Assembly: GCA_002712885.1 (NCBI GenBank) | Contig: PAUN01000079.1 | Coordinates: forward strand, 1-34,569 | Source of the DNA: Acidobacteriota bacterium | GTDB taxonomy: Bacteria; Acidobacteriota; Vicinamibacteria; Vicinamibacterales; UBA8438 | Direction: 5' to 3' | DNA: 34,569 nucleotides | Shown here: piece after piece, positions 8,205 through 15,883 of the stretch | Position numbering within the stretch: position 1 is the stretch's first letter | Layout of the letters: each line of letters opens with the position of its first letter | Made by a program: the position numbers and the translations under genes | The notes under the pieces: model-generated | What the model saw: only the letters and a program-made list of their open reading frames with translations | What the model was told of the DNA's origin: nothing | The model's database searches: none

Positions 8205-8555
8205 AAAGATTCTCCCTTTGTCTCAAGCTTTCAGCCGCCGCCTCTCCAGTTGGCGACACGCGGCGGATCATTCACGTTCGCGGTCTCCAGAGACTATAAA
8301 ACGAAGACAGGTAAAACCCTCGGACATTTTGTCCCATCGCCAGGTTGGGCTTCTCGTGACTTACCGAGCCACCTGCGCGGGCGATGCTGGTGGACAGCGC
8401 TGACCGTTCGGCGTGCTATCACCGACCGGAGGCTCGTGTCGGTCTCGGTATGACTTGAACGGAGACGTGGATCAGGTGTACAACCTCGGCCGGCGTTGGT
8501 CACCGACGGTGCCCAGCCGGTGGGGGGCAGCTGTTGGCCCGGGGGAGGTTGGTGT
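8205..8555. promoter_or_regulatory. Divergent intergenic region with candidate operator
   Basis: This 351-nt gap separates the conserved exported gene (-) from the PagL-like gene (+). It holds an inverted repeat GGACA-TTT-TGTCC at 8322-8334 and, on the minus strand, a -10-like TATAGT (8298-8293). With that -10, the inverted repeat would overlap the -35 region of the minus-strand gene. No convincing -35 hexamer and no coding sequence with family character is seen. Confidence 0.3.
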
Positions 8556-9176
8556 ATGGCAAGACTCGATCGAATAGTCATTCTCGTGGTGGCCCTAGTG
8601 GTGGCCCTGGGTGCCGCGCCACCCCTGGCCACCGCCGATGAATCGTCTGGAGAGCCACCATCCGTCACCGGTGACGGGTCGACCGCCGACGCGGTCGCCA
8701 CCCGGACCTGGGCTGTCGAGTTAACCGGTGCGTTCTTTGTCGAGTCGTGGGACATGAATCAGTTCCGCGAACAGCTCGCCGGCGGGGCGGTCAGCCTGTA
8801 CCGTCAATTGAGTCCACGTTGGGCCATCGGCTTCGAGGCCCAGATGCTGCATGTGAACCAGACTCCGGCTAACAACGTGTTGATGCCCGCTTTGAGCGTG
8901 ATGCTTCGCTGGACCGCTCTGGAGGTTGGCCAGACGTCCGTGTTCTTCGAGGGGGGGGCTGGGCCGTCCTACGCCTCGGATCGGGTGCCGGACCATGGGA
9001 CCCAATTCAACATCGTCGCGCAGACCGGCGTCGGCCTGTCGCGTCGGCTCGTCTCTCGGGTCGACATGCTGGGCGGCGCGCGGTGGCTTCACCTGTCGAA
9101 TAATGGTCTAGACGGTCGTTGGCGCAACCCGGATATCCAGGCGCTCGGGCTCTATATCGGCTGGCGCGTTCACTAG
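8556..9176 (+). CDS. PagL-like lipid A 3-O-deacylase / acyloxyacyl hydrolase
   Basis: A 206-residue protein with a signal peptide (LDRIVILVVALVVALGAAPPLATA) and an eight-stranded-barrel pattern of alternating hydrophobic strands. The C-terminal block ARWLHLSNNGLDGRWRNPDIQALGLYIGW matches the PagL/acyloxyacyl hydrolase signature, in which the His and Ser of H-x-SN are the catalytic pair. PagL-type enzymes remove the 3-O acyl chain from lipid A in the outer membrane. The ATG at 8556 follows a strong GGGGGAGG site; a longer in-frame start at 8496 lacks one and would put 20 odd residues before the signal peptide. The stop at 9174-9176 follows the aromatic-rich last strand. This supports a lipopolysaccharide-bearing Gram-negative host. 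Confidence 0.75.
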   Translation: MARLDRIVILVVALVVALGAAPPLATADESSGEPPSVTGDGSTADAVATRTWAVELTGAFFVESWDMNQFREQLAGGAVSLYRQLSPRWAIGFEAQMLHVNQTPANNVLMPALSVMLRWTALEVGQTSVFFEGGAGPSYASDRVPDHGTQFNIVAQTGVGLSRRLVSRVDMLGGARWLHLSNNGLDGRWRNPDIQALGLYIGWRVH

Positions 9177-9395
9177 CCGCCCGTGCCTGGGCAGATTCGG
9201 TGCCTCCTCAAGCGACACTTCACAACCGCGACATCAGAGCCGCCTGGACGCCGTCAAGCCCGTGAGCCAGCTCCTTCTGATCACCGCGGGGAACGGGTGT
9301 GGAGTGTGGTCCGGGTGCCGGCCGTGGCGGATCAAGTTACACAATTCGACCATGCCCCTCCGGGCCCGCCGCGTTCGCGGTCGATGTCTAGCAGG

Positions 9396-9749
9396 TCAAC
9401 GAGATCGCAGTTCTTGGCGAGGGACAAGTGTCGATGCTGGTGACTTTGAGCCTTCCTCCCCGATTGTCGCCAGGTACTCCACAATCTGCCGCACCTGGTC
9501 GTCGGTGAGCTCACGGCTCGAAATTGGAGGCATTTGCCCGTAGCCCTCCCGGACAATCGCCAACACGTACTCGGGGTCGAACCGACCCGGGACGAGCGGC
9601 GGGGCGATGTCGCCTTTACCCGCCTCACCGTGACACATCCCGCAGACTTGCGCGTAGGGTGCGGCGCCTGGATGCTCGTCCTGGGCGCTGGCGGTCGGGA
9701 TCGATCCGAGTATGGCGATGAGGGTGGCGATAGCAGTACGGCGTGACAC
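9396..9749 (-). CDS. Small periplasmic mono-haem cytochrome c
   Basis: A 117-residue class I cytochrome c: signal peptide (RRTAIATLIAILGSIPTASAQ), haem attachment motif CGMCH at about residues 36-40, and a distal methionine candidate in GYGQMPPIS, followed by the C-terminal helix TDDQVRQIVEYLATI. It starts at a GTG (9749) with an AAGGGGA ribosome-binding site. It lies 39 nt downstream of the PQQ dehydrogenase, the usual partner: such cytochromes accept electrons from periplasmic quinoprotein dehydrogenases and pass them toward a terminal oxidase. It is the last gene of the minus-strand run from 15555 to 9396. Confidence 0.92.
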   Translation of the reverse strand: MSRRTAIATLIAILGSIPTASAQDEHPGAAPYAQVCGMCHGEAGKGDIAPPLVPGRFDPEYVLAIVREGYGQMPPISSRELTDDQVRQIVEYLATIGEEGSKSPASTLVPRQELRSR

Positions 9750-9788
9750 AGATTCCCCTTCCGAATAGAGAGGTAAGGCAGCCTGTGG

Positions 9789-11747
9789 CTAGTCCGGCAG
9801 GCTGAACGCCACGAGCGACGCGTCCGGTCCGGCGCCGGTGGCGATCAGGATGAATTGTTTGCCGGCACGTGAGCGGTAGCTCATCGGGTTACCGCTGGTG
9901 CGGAACGCTGTGGGCACGCGATACAACTCGCGGCCCGTGTCGGCATCGAACGCATAGAGATACGGGTCGCCCCCACCGAGGAACACCAGTCCGCCGGCTG
10001 TCACCATCGGACCGTTGGCGCCACGCGTGCCGAGGCGATCCGGCAGGTCGGCGTCGCGGAGCAAGGGATGATTTCGCATGACCCGGCTGCCTTCGCCAAA
10101 TGGCACACTCCAGGCGATGTCCCCGGCGTTCAGGTCGATCGCCACCAGCCGTGCATACGGCGGTTTGATCAACGGGATGGGCCCCAGGGGGCTCCGCTCG
10201 ATCGGAACGTATCCGTCCAACCCTTGAAAGATGCCTGGTGAGGCGCCCCGAGCGCAGTTGTTCGTGTAGGGCACATCGACATCCTGCACGTTGGGGTCGA
10301 TCGCACACACCTGGTTCGGGGTGCCGCCCTCCGATGTCCGCACGTACAGGAAGTTGGTGCTCGGGTCGAGTGCGGCGCCGCCCCAGTTGGCGCCACCATC
10401 GACCCGCGGGCGCTGTAGGGTGCCTTTGAGGCTGGGCGGTGTGAAGAGCGGGCCGAGCCGGAACGTCCGCAGATGTTCCAGGGCCATGGCGTGTATTTCC
10501 GGTGTGAGGTCGTTGGCGTCGTCGAGACTCACACCCTGTCCAGAGAATGGCGGCGGTTTCGTCGGAAATGGTTGGGTCGGATAGGGAACCTCACCCGGCA
10601 CATCCGTCTCCGTGTCGACCGGTCGCTCCTCGATCGGCCACACCGGTTCGCCGGTCACACGGTCAAACACATACGTGAACCCCTGCTTCGAGACCTCGGC
10701 CACCGCGTCGATGCGGCGGCCGTCCACCTCTAACGTCATCAGGTTCGGCGCCGACGTCAGGTCGTAGTCCCAGAGCCCGTGGTGCACGGTCTGGAAGTGC
10801 CACTCGCGCTCGCCGGTACGGGCGTCGAGTACGACCAGCGACTCGGCAAACAGATTGGCGCCCAGCCGTTGACCGCCCCAGAAGTCACTGCTGGGGGTGC
10901 TGGTCGGCACATAGAGCAAGCCACGTTCCTCGTCGAGTGACATCAACCCCCACACGTTGGCGTGACCGGTGTACCGCCATGAGCCATCCTGCCAGGTGTC
11001 GGCCCCGAAGGCGTCGTTCGATTGCGGCACGGTGTAGAACACCCATCGGCGTTCGCCTGTGTGCACATCGAACGCTTGGACGGCGCCGGGTGTGTCGAAC
11101 CGGTGCTGCACGCGGTCGGGCACCCGGCTCCCGATGATGATGAGGTCGTCGAAAATGACCGCCGGCGATGTCTGGTCGAATTCATCACTGGTGACCGGGT
11201 TGGGGAAGTCTTCCGTAATGACGATGTGCCCGTCGTCGCCAAACGAGCGGATTGGCTCGCCGGTCTGTGCGTCGACGACGTAGATGCGGTCTCGGCTGTT
11301 GATGAACACCCGCATGTCATCACCAGTGCCCCAGACCGCCGCGCCACGATGCTTGAAGCCACCGGGTCCAGCACCGCGGGGGCCGGTCCGGTAGGCCTCC
11401 GGGTCGAACGCCCAGAGTTCCTCACCCGTCTCGGCATCGAGTGCCACGATCCGGGTGTACATCGTCGCAACGTAGATGACGTTGCCGACCATCAGCGGAG
11501 TGGCTTCAAAGCTGCCGGGTCGCGTGTTGAACTCCTGATTGGGAAATTCGTTCGGCTCCCACGTCCAGGCGACCTCCAGTTGCTCAATGTTCGACCGGTT
11601 GATGTCTCTCACTGGTGAGTATTTCGAGGCGTCTTGCGTGGCACCGACGTAGCGCCACTCGACCATCTCACCTGACCTGTCCTGGGCGGCCAGGGGCACC
11701 GTGGCCGCCATCACTGCGACCAGTGCGACCCATCTACATATCTTCAT
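9789..11747 (-). CDS. PQQ-dependent periplasmic dehydrogenase
   Basis: A 652-residue quinoprotein of the alcohol/glucose dehydrogenase superfamily. A signal peptide (MKICRWVALVAVMAATVPLAAQ) precedes an eight-bladed propeller with repeated tryptophan-docking motifs such as ALDAETGEELWAFDP, AFDVHTGERRWVFY and VLDARTGEREWHFQ. The sequence HHGLWDYDLTSAPNL corresponds to the active-site HH-LWDYDL motif of the glucose/quinate dehydrogenase subgroup, but there is no N-terminal membrane domain, so it should be soluble and periplasmic. The ATG at 11747 starts the signal peptide and has AAGGTG upstream; a GTG at 11780 is possible but its GGAGG is too close. It sits between the alpha-hydroxy-acid oxidases and cytochrome c, suggesting electron transfer to that cytochrome. 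The substrate cannot be read from the sequence. Confidence 0.92.
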   Translation of the reverse strand: MKICRWVALVAVMAATVPLAAQDRSGEMVEWRYVGATQDASKYSPVRDINRSNIEQLEVAWTWEPNEFPNQEFNTRPGSFEATPLMVGNVIYVATMYTRIVALDAETGEELWAFDPEAYRTGPRGAGPGGFKHRGAAVWGTGDDMRVFINSRDRIYVVDAQTGEPIRSFGDDGHIVITEDFPNPVTSDEFDQTSPAVIFDDLIIIGSRVPDRVQHRFDTPGAVQAFDVHTGERRWVFYTVPQSNDAFGADTWQDGSWRYTGHANVWGLMSLDEERGLLYVPTSTPSSDFWGGQRLGANLFAESLVVLDARTGEREWHFQTVHHGLWDYDLTSAPNLMTLEVDGRRIDAVAEVSKQGFTYVFDRVTGEPVWPIEERPVDTETDVPGEVPYPTQPFPTKPPPFSGQGVSLDDANDLTPEIHAMALEHLRTFRLGPLFTPPSLKGTLQRPRVDGGANWGGAALDPSTNFLYVRTSEGGTPNQVCAIDPNVQDVDVPYTNNCARGASPGIFQGLDGYVPIERSPLGPIPLIKPPYARLVAIDLNAGDIAWSVPFGEGSRVMRNHPLLRDADLPDRLGTRGANGPMVTAGGLVFLGGGDPYLYAFDADTGRELYRVPTAFRTSGNPMSYRSRAGKQFILIATGAGPDASLVAFSLPD

Positions 11748-11796
11748 GAGCACCTTGAAAGAGGAGCGATTGAGAAACACTGCCTCCGAAGCCCGC

Positions 11797-12828
11797 CTAC
11801 CATTTGTCGAACCGGACCAGTTCCCGGTCGATCATACTAATGGTCGGTCGGCCCGACATGGCCATGTTTCTGGCCAACTCGGTCTGCAGAATCTCGACCA
11901 CCGTCTGCACGCCCTCGGCCCCATAGGCCGCTAGTCCCCACATCGGTGGACGCGCCACCATGACCGCGGTCGCCCCGAGCGCCAGCCCTTTCAGCACGTC
12001 GGTGCCGCGCCGGAAGCTCCCGTCGACGAGGATCGGGACCTGGCCGTTGACCGCGTCGGCCACCGCCGGCAGCACATCGACCGGCAGGGCGCTGTGACCG
12101 CCCACCACGCCGCCGTGATTCGAGACCACGAGTCCATCGGCGCCGCGCTGCAGGGCCGTTCGGGCATCGTCGACACCCATGATGCCTTTGACGACCACCG
12201 GCACGTTCACGGCCTGGGTCAACTGTTGGACCGCGTCCCAGTTGGTGGCGATGGGTGCGCCGTCGGGGGACACGCCAATCGTGACGCACAGCGCCTTGCA
12301 CCCGGCCGCGACCGCCCGCGCGGCGTCATCGCCAGCCCGGCCGGACGCGGCGTACACCTGCGACCAGACCGGCTCGCTGCTGGCGCTGACAATCTGGTCG
12401 ATGGGATGGCTCGACTCGCTGGTGGCCACCATAATCGCCTTGGCCGCTGCGGCGCCGCGCGCCGTGCCCAGCTCACCGTCCGCGTGCAGATCGCCCTGGT
12501 TCGCCACCGGGCCCACGATGATCGGCGCGAACATCTCGTAGCCGAACAGTTCCGTCGTCAGGTCGAGGTCCATCGCGTACACCATCAGACGCTGACGGAA
12601 CGTCATCTTGTCGAACGAACGACGATGACCGCCGCTGATGGTCTGATACCGCGCCGGCGGGAGCACGAGTCTGGACATCGACTCGAACTCGGTCGCATTG
12701 ACCAGTTCCAGCAAGGGCGCGAGGAGTCCCGTCTGCGGGCCGCCGGATGAGGGTGGCTGACCGGGGCTGGCCGCTCCGGCCACGAACGCTCCGAATGTCC
12801 GTAATGATTCCCGTCTATCGACCGTCAT
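11797..12828 (-). CDS. Alpha-hydroxy-acid oxidase family protein, active-site residues altered
   Basis: A 343-residue member of the FMN-dependent alpha-hydroxy-acid dehydrogenase family (glycolate oxidase/lactate dehydrogenase fold). An N-terminal DRRESLRTFGAFVAGAA resembles a twin-arginine signal. Barrel motifs are present: PIIVGPVANQGDLH, VWSQVYA, VPVVVKGIMG, VLVDGSFRRGTDVLKGLALGA-type FMN phosphate binding, and MWGLAAYG. However, the normal catalytic SNHGGR motif reads SNHGGVVGGHS: the histidine (238) is kept but the following arginine is valine (241), and the TVD-like aspartate reads TIG (glycine 185). This suggests a changed or lost oxidase activity. It starts 34 nt after the intact paralogue and lies 49 nt before the PQQ dehydrogenase, so it is part of the same operon. 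Confidence 0.85.
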   Translation of the reverse strand: MTVDRRESLRTFGAFVAGAASPGQPPSSGGPQTGLLAPLLELVNATEFESMSRLVLPPARYQTISGGHRRSFDKMTFRQRLMVYAMDLDLTTELFGYEMFAPIIVGPVANQGDLHADGELGTARGAAAAKAIMVATSESSHPIDQIVSASSEPVWSQVYAASGRAGDDAARAVAAGCKALCVTIGVSPDGAPIATNWDAVQQLTQAVNVPVVVKGIMGVDDARTALQRGADGLVVSNHGGVVGGHSALPVDVLPAVADAVNGQVPILVDGSFRRGTDVLKGLALGATAVMVARPPMWGLAAYGAEGVQTVVEILQTELARNMAMSGRPTISMIDRELVRFDKW

Positions 12829-12861
12829 CTTCCGTGTACCTCGTCCCCCGTTGCGTGTCGG

Positions 12862-14055
12862 CTAGGGGAAATTCGTCTTCACCATCGTGCGGTTGATGTC
12901 GGCGAGCGTGGCCGCACCGACCGACGCCATCGCGTGTCTCAGTTCGGCGTTGATCATCTCGATCACCTTCTGCGCGCCCGGTTCGCCAAACGCGCCGAGC
13001 CCCCAGCGCGAGGCGCGACCAAGGCACACCGCGTCTGCCCCCAGCGCCAGCGCCTTGAGCACGTCCGTACCGCGACGGAACCCACTATCGATGATCACCG
13101 GTACCTGGTCACCGACCGCTTCGACGACCTCCTCCAATACTTCCAGGGTGGACGGTCCGTAGTCGAGCGACCGCCCGCCGTGGTTTGACACGATGATGCC
13201 GTCCACCCCGTGCTCCAGACACTTCTTGGCTCCCTCACCGGTGAGGACGCCCTTGGCCAGCATCGGAACCTGGCACATTGGCTTCAGGTCGTCGAACAGT
13301 TTCCACTCGTACCACAACCGGCCGGCGCCTACCCGATAGGGGTTCGGCGGGTCCGGCCGGGTGCGTCGGGTGACCTCACGGGGCCGACCACCCAGATGAC
13401 GGACGTGCAGGTCACGTTCATATAAGGTCGCCTGCTGGTCGATGGTTACGACGATGGTCTGCGCTCCCGCCTCCTGGCCGGCGTCGAGGGCCTCGCGGTT
13501 GGGGTCGAGCTCGCGCGTGGCGTACCGCTGATACCAGAGCGGTCCGTCAGCCTCCTCGGCTATGCGGGTATACGGAAAACTGGACGCGTTGCTGACGATC
13601 ATCGTGGTCGCCGTGGTGGTGGCGGCGCGGTACATGCCCAGCTCGCCATCGGGGTGCAGGTCCCGCTGTCGTGACGTCGGCGCGAGCATGATCGGGCTGG
13701 GCATCGCGTGTCCGAACAGCTCGGTCGACGTGTCGACATCGGCCGGAGCGACCCCACCGCCACCGACCAACTGGACCCAGTCGAACGCGTCGCGATTGCG
13801 ATACAACGTGAACTCGGACTCCGTGCCGTGAGCGCTGAAGTCGTAGGTTGAGAGCGGGACGTTGGCGCGGAACAGGGGCTCGAAGTCGAAGACATCCCGT
13901 ATTTCGTCGAAGCCCATGAACCGGCGGTGCGAGCCGAGTGGCCACGGGTCACGTTGCGCGTGCAGCAACGGCGAGGCGGCAAGAAACGAGCCCAGACCGG
14001 CGATCGCCTGGCGCCGCGAGAATCCTCGGCGCCACGCGTGTTCAGCTTTTCCCAC
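12862..14055 (-). CDS. Tat-exported FMN-dependent alpha-hydroxy-acid oxidase
   Basis: A 397-residue FMN-dependent alpha-hydroxy-acid oxidising enzyme. The start is a GTG at 14055 preceded by GGAGGCATC; it begins a twin-arginine signal (FSRRQAIAGLGSFLAASPLL) ending near LHAQ. Family motifs are all present: PSPIMLAPTSRQRDLHPDGEL, LWYQRYA, VVTID, a lysine in MLAKGVLT, the catalytic VSNHGGRSLD (His292, Arg295) and IIDSGFRRGTDVLKALALGADAV with GRASRWGLGAFGE. Such enzymes oxidise 2-hydroxy acids to 2-oxo acids with reduced FMN as intermediate. Export through Tat fits a protein that must fold around FMN in the cytoplasm. The frame stays open to 14202 upstream, but that extension looks non-coding. 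Neighbours are a GntP permease upstream and the altered paralogue downstream. Confidence 0.9.
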   Translation of the reverse strand: MGKAEHAWRRGFSRRQAIAGLGSFLAASPLLHAQRDPWPLGSHRRFMGFDEIRDVFDFEPLFRANVPLSTYDFSAHGTESEFTLYRNRDAFDWVQLVGGGGVAPADVDTSTELFGHAMPSPIMLAPTSRQRDLHPDGELGMYRAATTTATTMIVSNASSFPYTRIAEEADGPLWYQRYATRELDPNREALDAGQEAGAQTIVVTIDQQATLYERDLHVRHLGGRPREVTRRTRPDPPNPYRVGAGRLWYEWKLFDDLKPMCQVPMLAKGVLTGEGAKKCLEHGVDGIIVSNHGGRSLDYGPSTLEVLEEVVEAVGDQVPVIIDSGFRRGTDVLKALALGADAVCLGRASRWGLGAFGEPGAQKVIEMINAELRHAMASVGAATLADINRTMVKTNFP

Positions 14056-14208
14056 GATGCCTCCAGTGTTGTGCCCCTGCCTGCGCGGGAATCCAGGCTG
14101 CCGATGCCGGGTCGCGCGTCTCAGCCGGTTCCGCGTCGTGGCAGGGAATACTGAGAGAATCTTAACAGGGTGCTGAAAAAGGTCCGAGGGGGTTTTCGCC
14201 ACAAAACC
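14056..14208. repeat. Short GC-rich repeat-like segment between gntP-like gene and oxidase
   Basis: The gap contains a CCTGCCTGCGCGGGAATCC block (from 14080), a type of short segment scattered through many genomes, and a small hairpin GGTTTT-N6-AAAACC at 14191-14208 directly after the permease stop codon. The latter could be a weak terminator or processing site. No gene is visible here. Confidence 0.4.
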
Positions 14209-15555
14209 TTAAATCACCCCCACCGTCCAGAGCATGTAGACCATGGCCATCGCGGTGACGCCGTTCACCAGAGTCACGCCGCCGAATGACACCAGGGCTG
14301 CTTTCAGCGACATCCGTGAGAGCGACGTGCAGACCCAGAAGTAGCTGGAATTCACATACTTGATGATGATGGAACCGGACGCACCGGCCAGCATTGTCGC
14401 CTCTGGGCTCAGCCCCAGGGTGTCCATCATCGGGGCGGCGACCGAGGCGGCGGTAATGACGCCGACCGTGGTCGAGCCGGTAATCATGTTGCCCGCGATG
14501 CCAAGGACGAATGGGAGGAAGATGGCCGGTAGCCCGGTCGCCGCCACCGCCTCGGCGATCGCGTCGACTGCCGGTGTTTCACGGAGAATCTGACTGAGCG
14601 CGCCGCCCAGGCCGGTCACCATGATGATCATGGCGGAAGCGCGGAGGGCGTCCTCGACCCAGACGCTCTTCCGGTCCTGCGCCTGGCTCGCGTTGGTGTT
14701 CCGGTAGGCGAGCAGAATGCCGATGCCCAGCGCGACTACCGGCCATCCGAGATACAACATTGCGGCGTTCATCAGGTGATCTGGCGGCAGGGCGAATGCG
14801 GCGACACTTTTTCCGGCAATGAGCGACAACGGAATCAGAATCGGCGCGTATGACCGCCAGGTTGACGGAAGTTCTGACTCCCGCCCCTGTTCGATGAGGG
14901 ACTGGCCGATGAACTCGCGAGACGGTGGCGACACGATGTGAGGCCCGACCACCAAGGCGTAGCCCCACCCCGCTAGTGCCGCGACCAGGGTGCACAGACC
15001 GCCCCACAGGATGACTTGACCGATGTCGGCCCCCACCAGAGCCACCGCCGCCAGGGGGCCAGGGGTCGGCGGCACCATGGCGTGGGTGAGCTGCATCGCC
15101 CCGACCAGACCGGTGGCCATGACGCTCATATTTACTCCGCTGTTGATCGCGGCCGAATGCACGAGCGGATTGAGGATGAGGTAGCCGACGTCGGAAAAAA
15201 TCGCGAGCCCAATGACAAAACCGCTCAGGGTCAACGCGAGCGGCATCCGGGCTTCGCCGACCCACTTGATCATCGACCCTGTAATCCGTTCGATGCCCCC
15301 GGTGTGTTTGAGCGCCTCGGCCAGGATCGAGCCGAGCACGATCACCACCGCGATGTCCTCGATGGTTCCGCCGAAGCCCTGTTCGAACGCACGGATGAAC
15401 GCTTCCCGGTCGAAACCGGGCAGTAACCCGAACAACACAATCGGGACGAGCAGCGCGATGAAGACGTGCCACTTGGATGCGGTGATCAGCAGGAACAGGA
15501 GGGCGACGACGGCCACGAGGCCGCTGATGGCGATAAGTGCGCTCTCGGTAATCAT
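14209..15555 (-). CDS. GntP-family gluconate/carboxylate:H+ permease
   Basis: A 448-residue inner-membrane protein with about 12 hydrophobic segments along its whole length, of the GntP/GntT family (gluconate and related hydroxy-acid symporters). Typical sequences include SKWHVFIALLVPIVLFGLLPG, a conserved GFGGTIEDIAVVIVLGSILAEAL block, SDVGYLILNPLVHSAA and the family signature HAMVPPTPGPLAAVALVGADIG, plus LPPDHLMNAAMLYLGWP. Family members import sugar acids with protons. The ATG at 15555 begins the first membrane helix; an upstream open extension to 15798 lacks membrane character. It is 153 nt upstream of the alpha-hydroxy-acid oxidase on the same strand, which links transport of a hydroxy acid to its oxidation. 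Specificity cannot be inferred further. Confidence 0.92.
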   Translation of the reverse strand: MITESALIAISGLVAVVALLFLLITASKWHVFIALLVPIVLFGLLPGFDREAFIRAFEQGFGGTIEDIAVVIVLGSILAEALKHTGGIERITGSMIKWVGEARMPLALTLSGFVIGLAIFSDVGYLILNPLVHSAAINSGVNMSVMATGLVGAMQLTHAMVPPTPGPLAAVALVGADIGQVILWGGLCTLVAALAGWGYALVVGPHIVSPPSREFIGQSLIEQGRESELPSTWRSYAPILIPLSLIAGKSVAAFALPPDHLMNAAMLYLGWPVVALGIGILLAYRNTNASQAQDRKSVWVEDALRASAMIIMVTGLGGALSQILRETPAVDAIAEAVAATGLPAIFLPFVLGIAGNMITGSTTVGVITAASVAAPMMDTLGLSPEATMLAGASGSIIIKYVNSSYFWVCTSLSRMSLKAALVSFGGVTLVNGVTAMAMVYMLWTVGVI

Positions 15556-15883
15556 GGGCGACGATCGTGTCGGAGAGGCCGGCGCGCGCCGCCTACCCGA
15601 CGTCGGGCGGTCAAGGCGATGTCTGGCAGCCCGTGGCAAAAGTCCCGCTGCATTCGGGCGACGCTCTCGCACTGCGGGGCTTCTACTACGGGCTGCGGGG
15701 GATCCTATCGCAGTCCGGCCGATACGTCCGTCACCTGCACCTCGGGGTAGGCATCCTGGGTGTCGATAGCGCCCGCTGCCATGGTCGATACGCCCCATGG
15801 GCGCAAAGATATACTTCTGCTCGTACTGGATTCTTGCGGACCATGACCCACACCGATGGCGGTGAGGGACGCGTGATCATCCC
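15556..15883. other. Divergent intergenic region, no gene seen
   Basis: These 328 nt separate the GntP permease (-) from the PEP-utilising enzyme (+). Open frames on both strands cross it but show no recognisable protein character. A TATACT hexamer at 15810-15815 could be a -10 for the plus-strand gene, but no -35 match lies 16-18 bp upstream, so no promoter is called. Confidence 0.5.

Noticed and set aside
14080-14110. Insertion-sequence terminal repeat near the permease gene
   Set aside because: The segment resembles common short dispersed repeats, and there is no transposase frame, paired inverted repeat or target duplication nearby.
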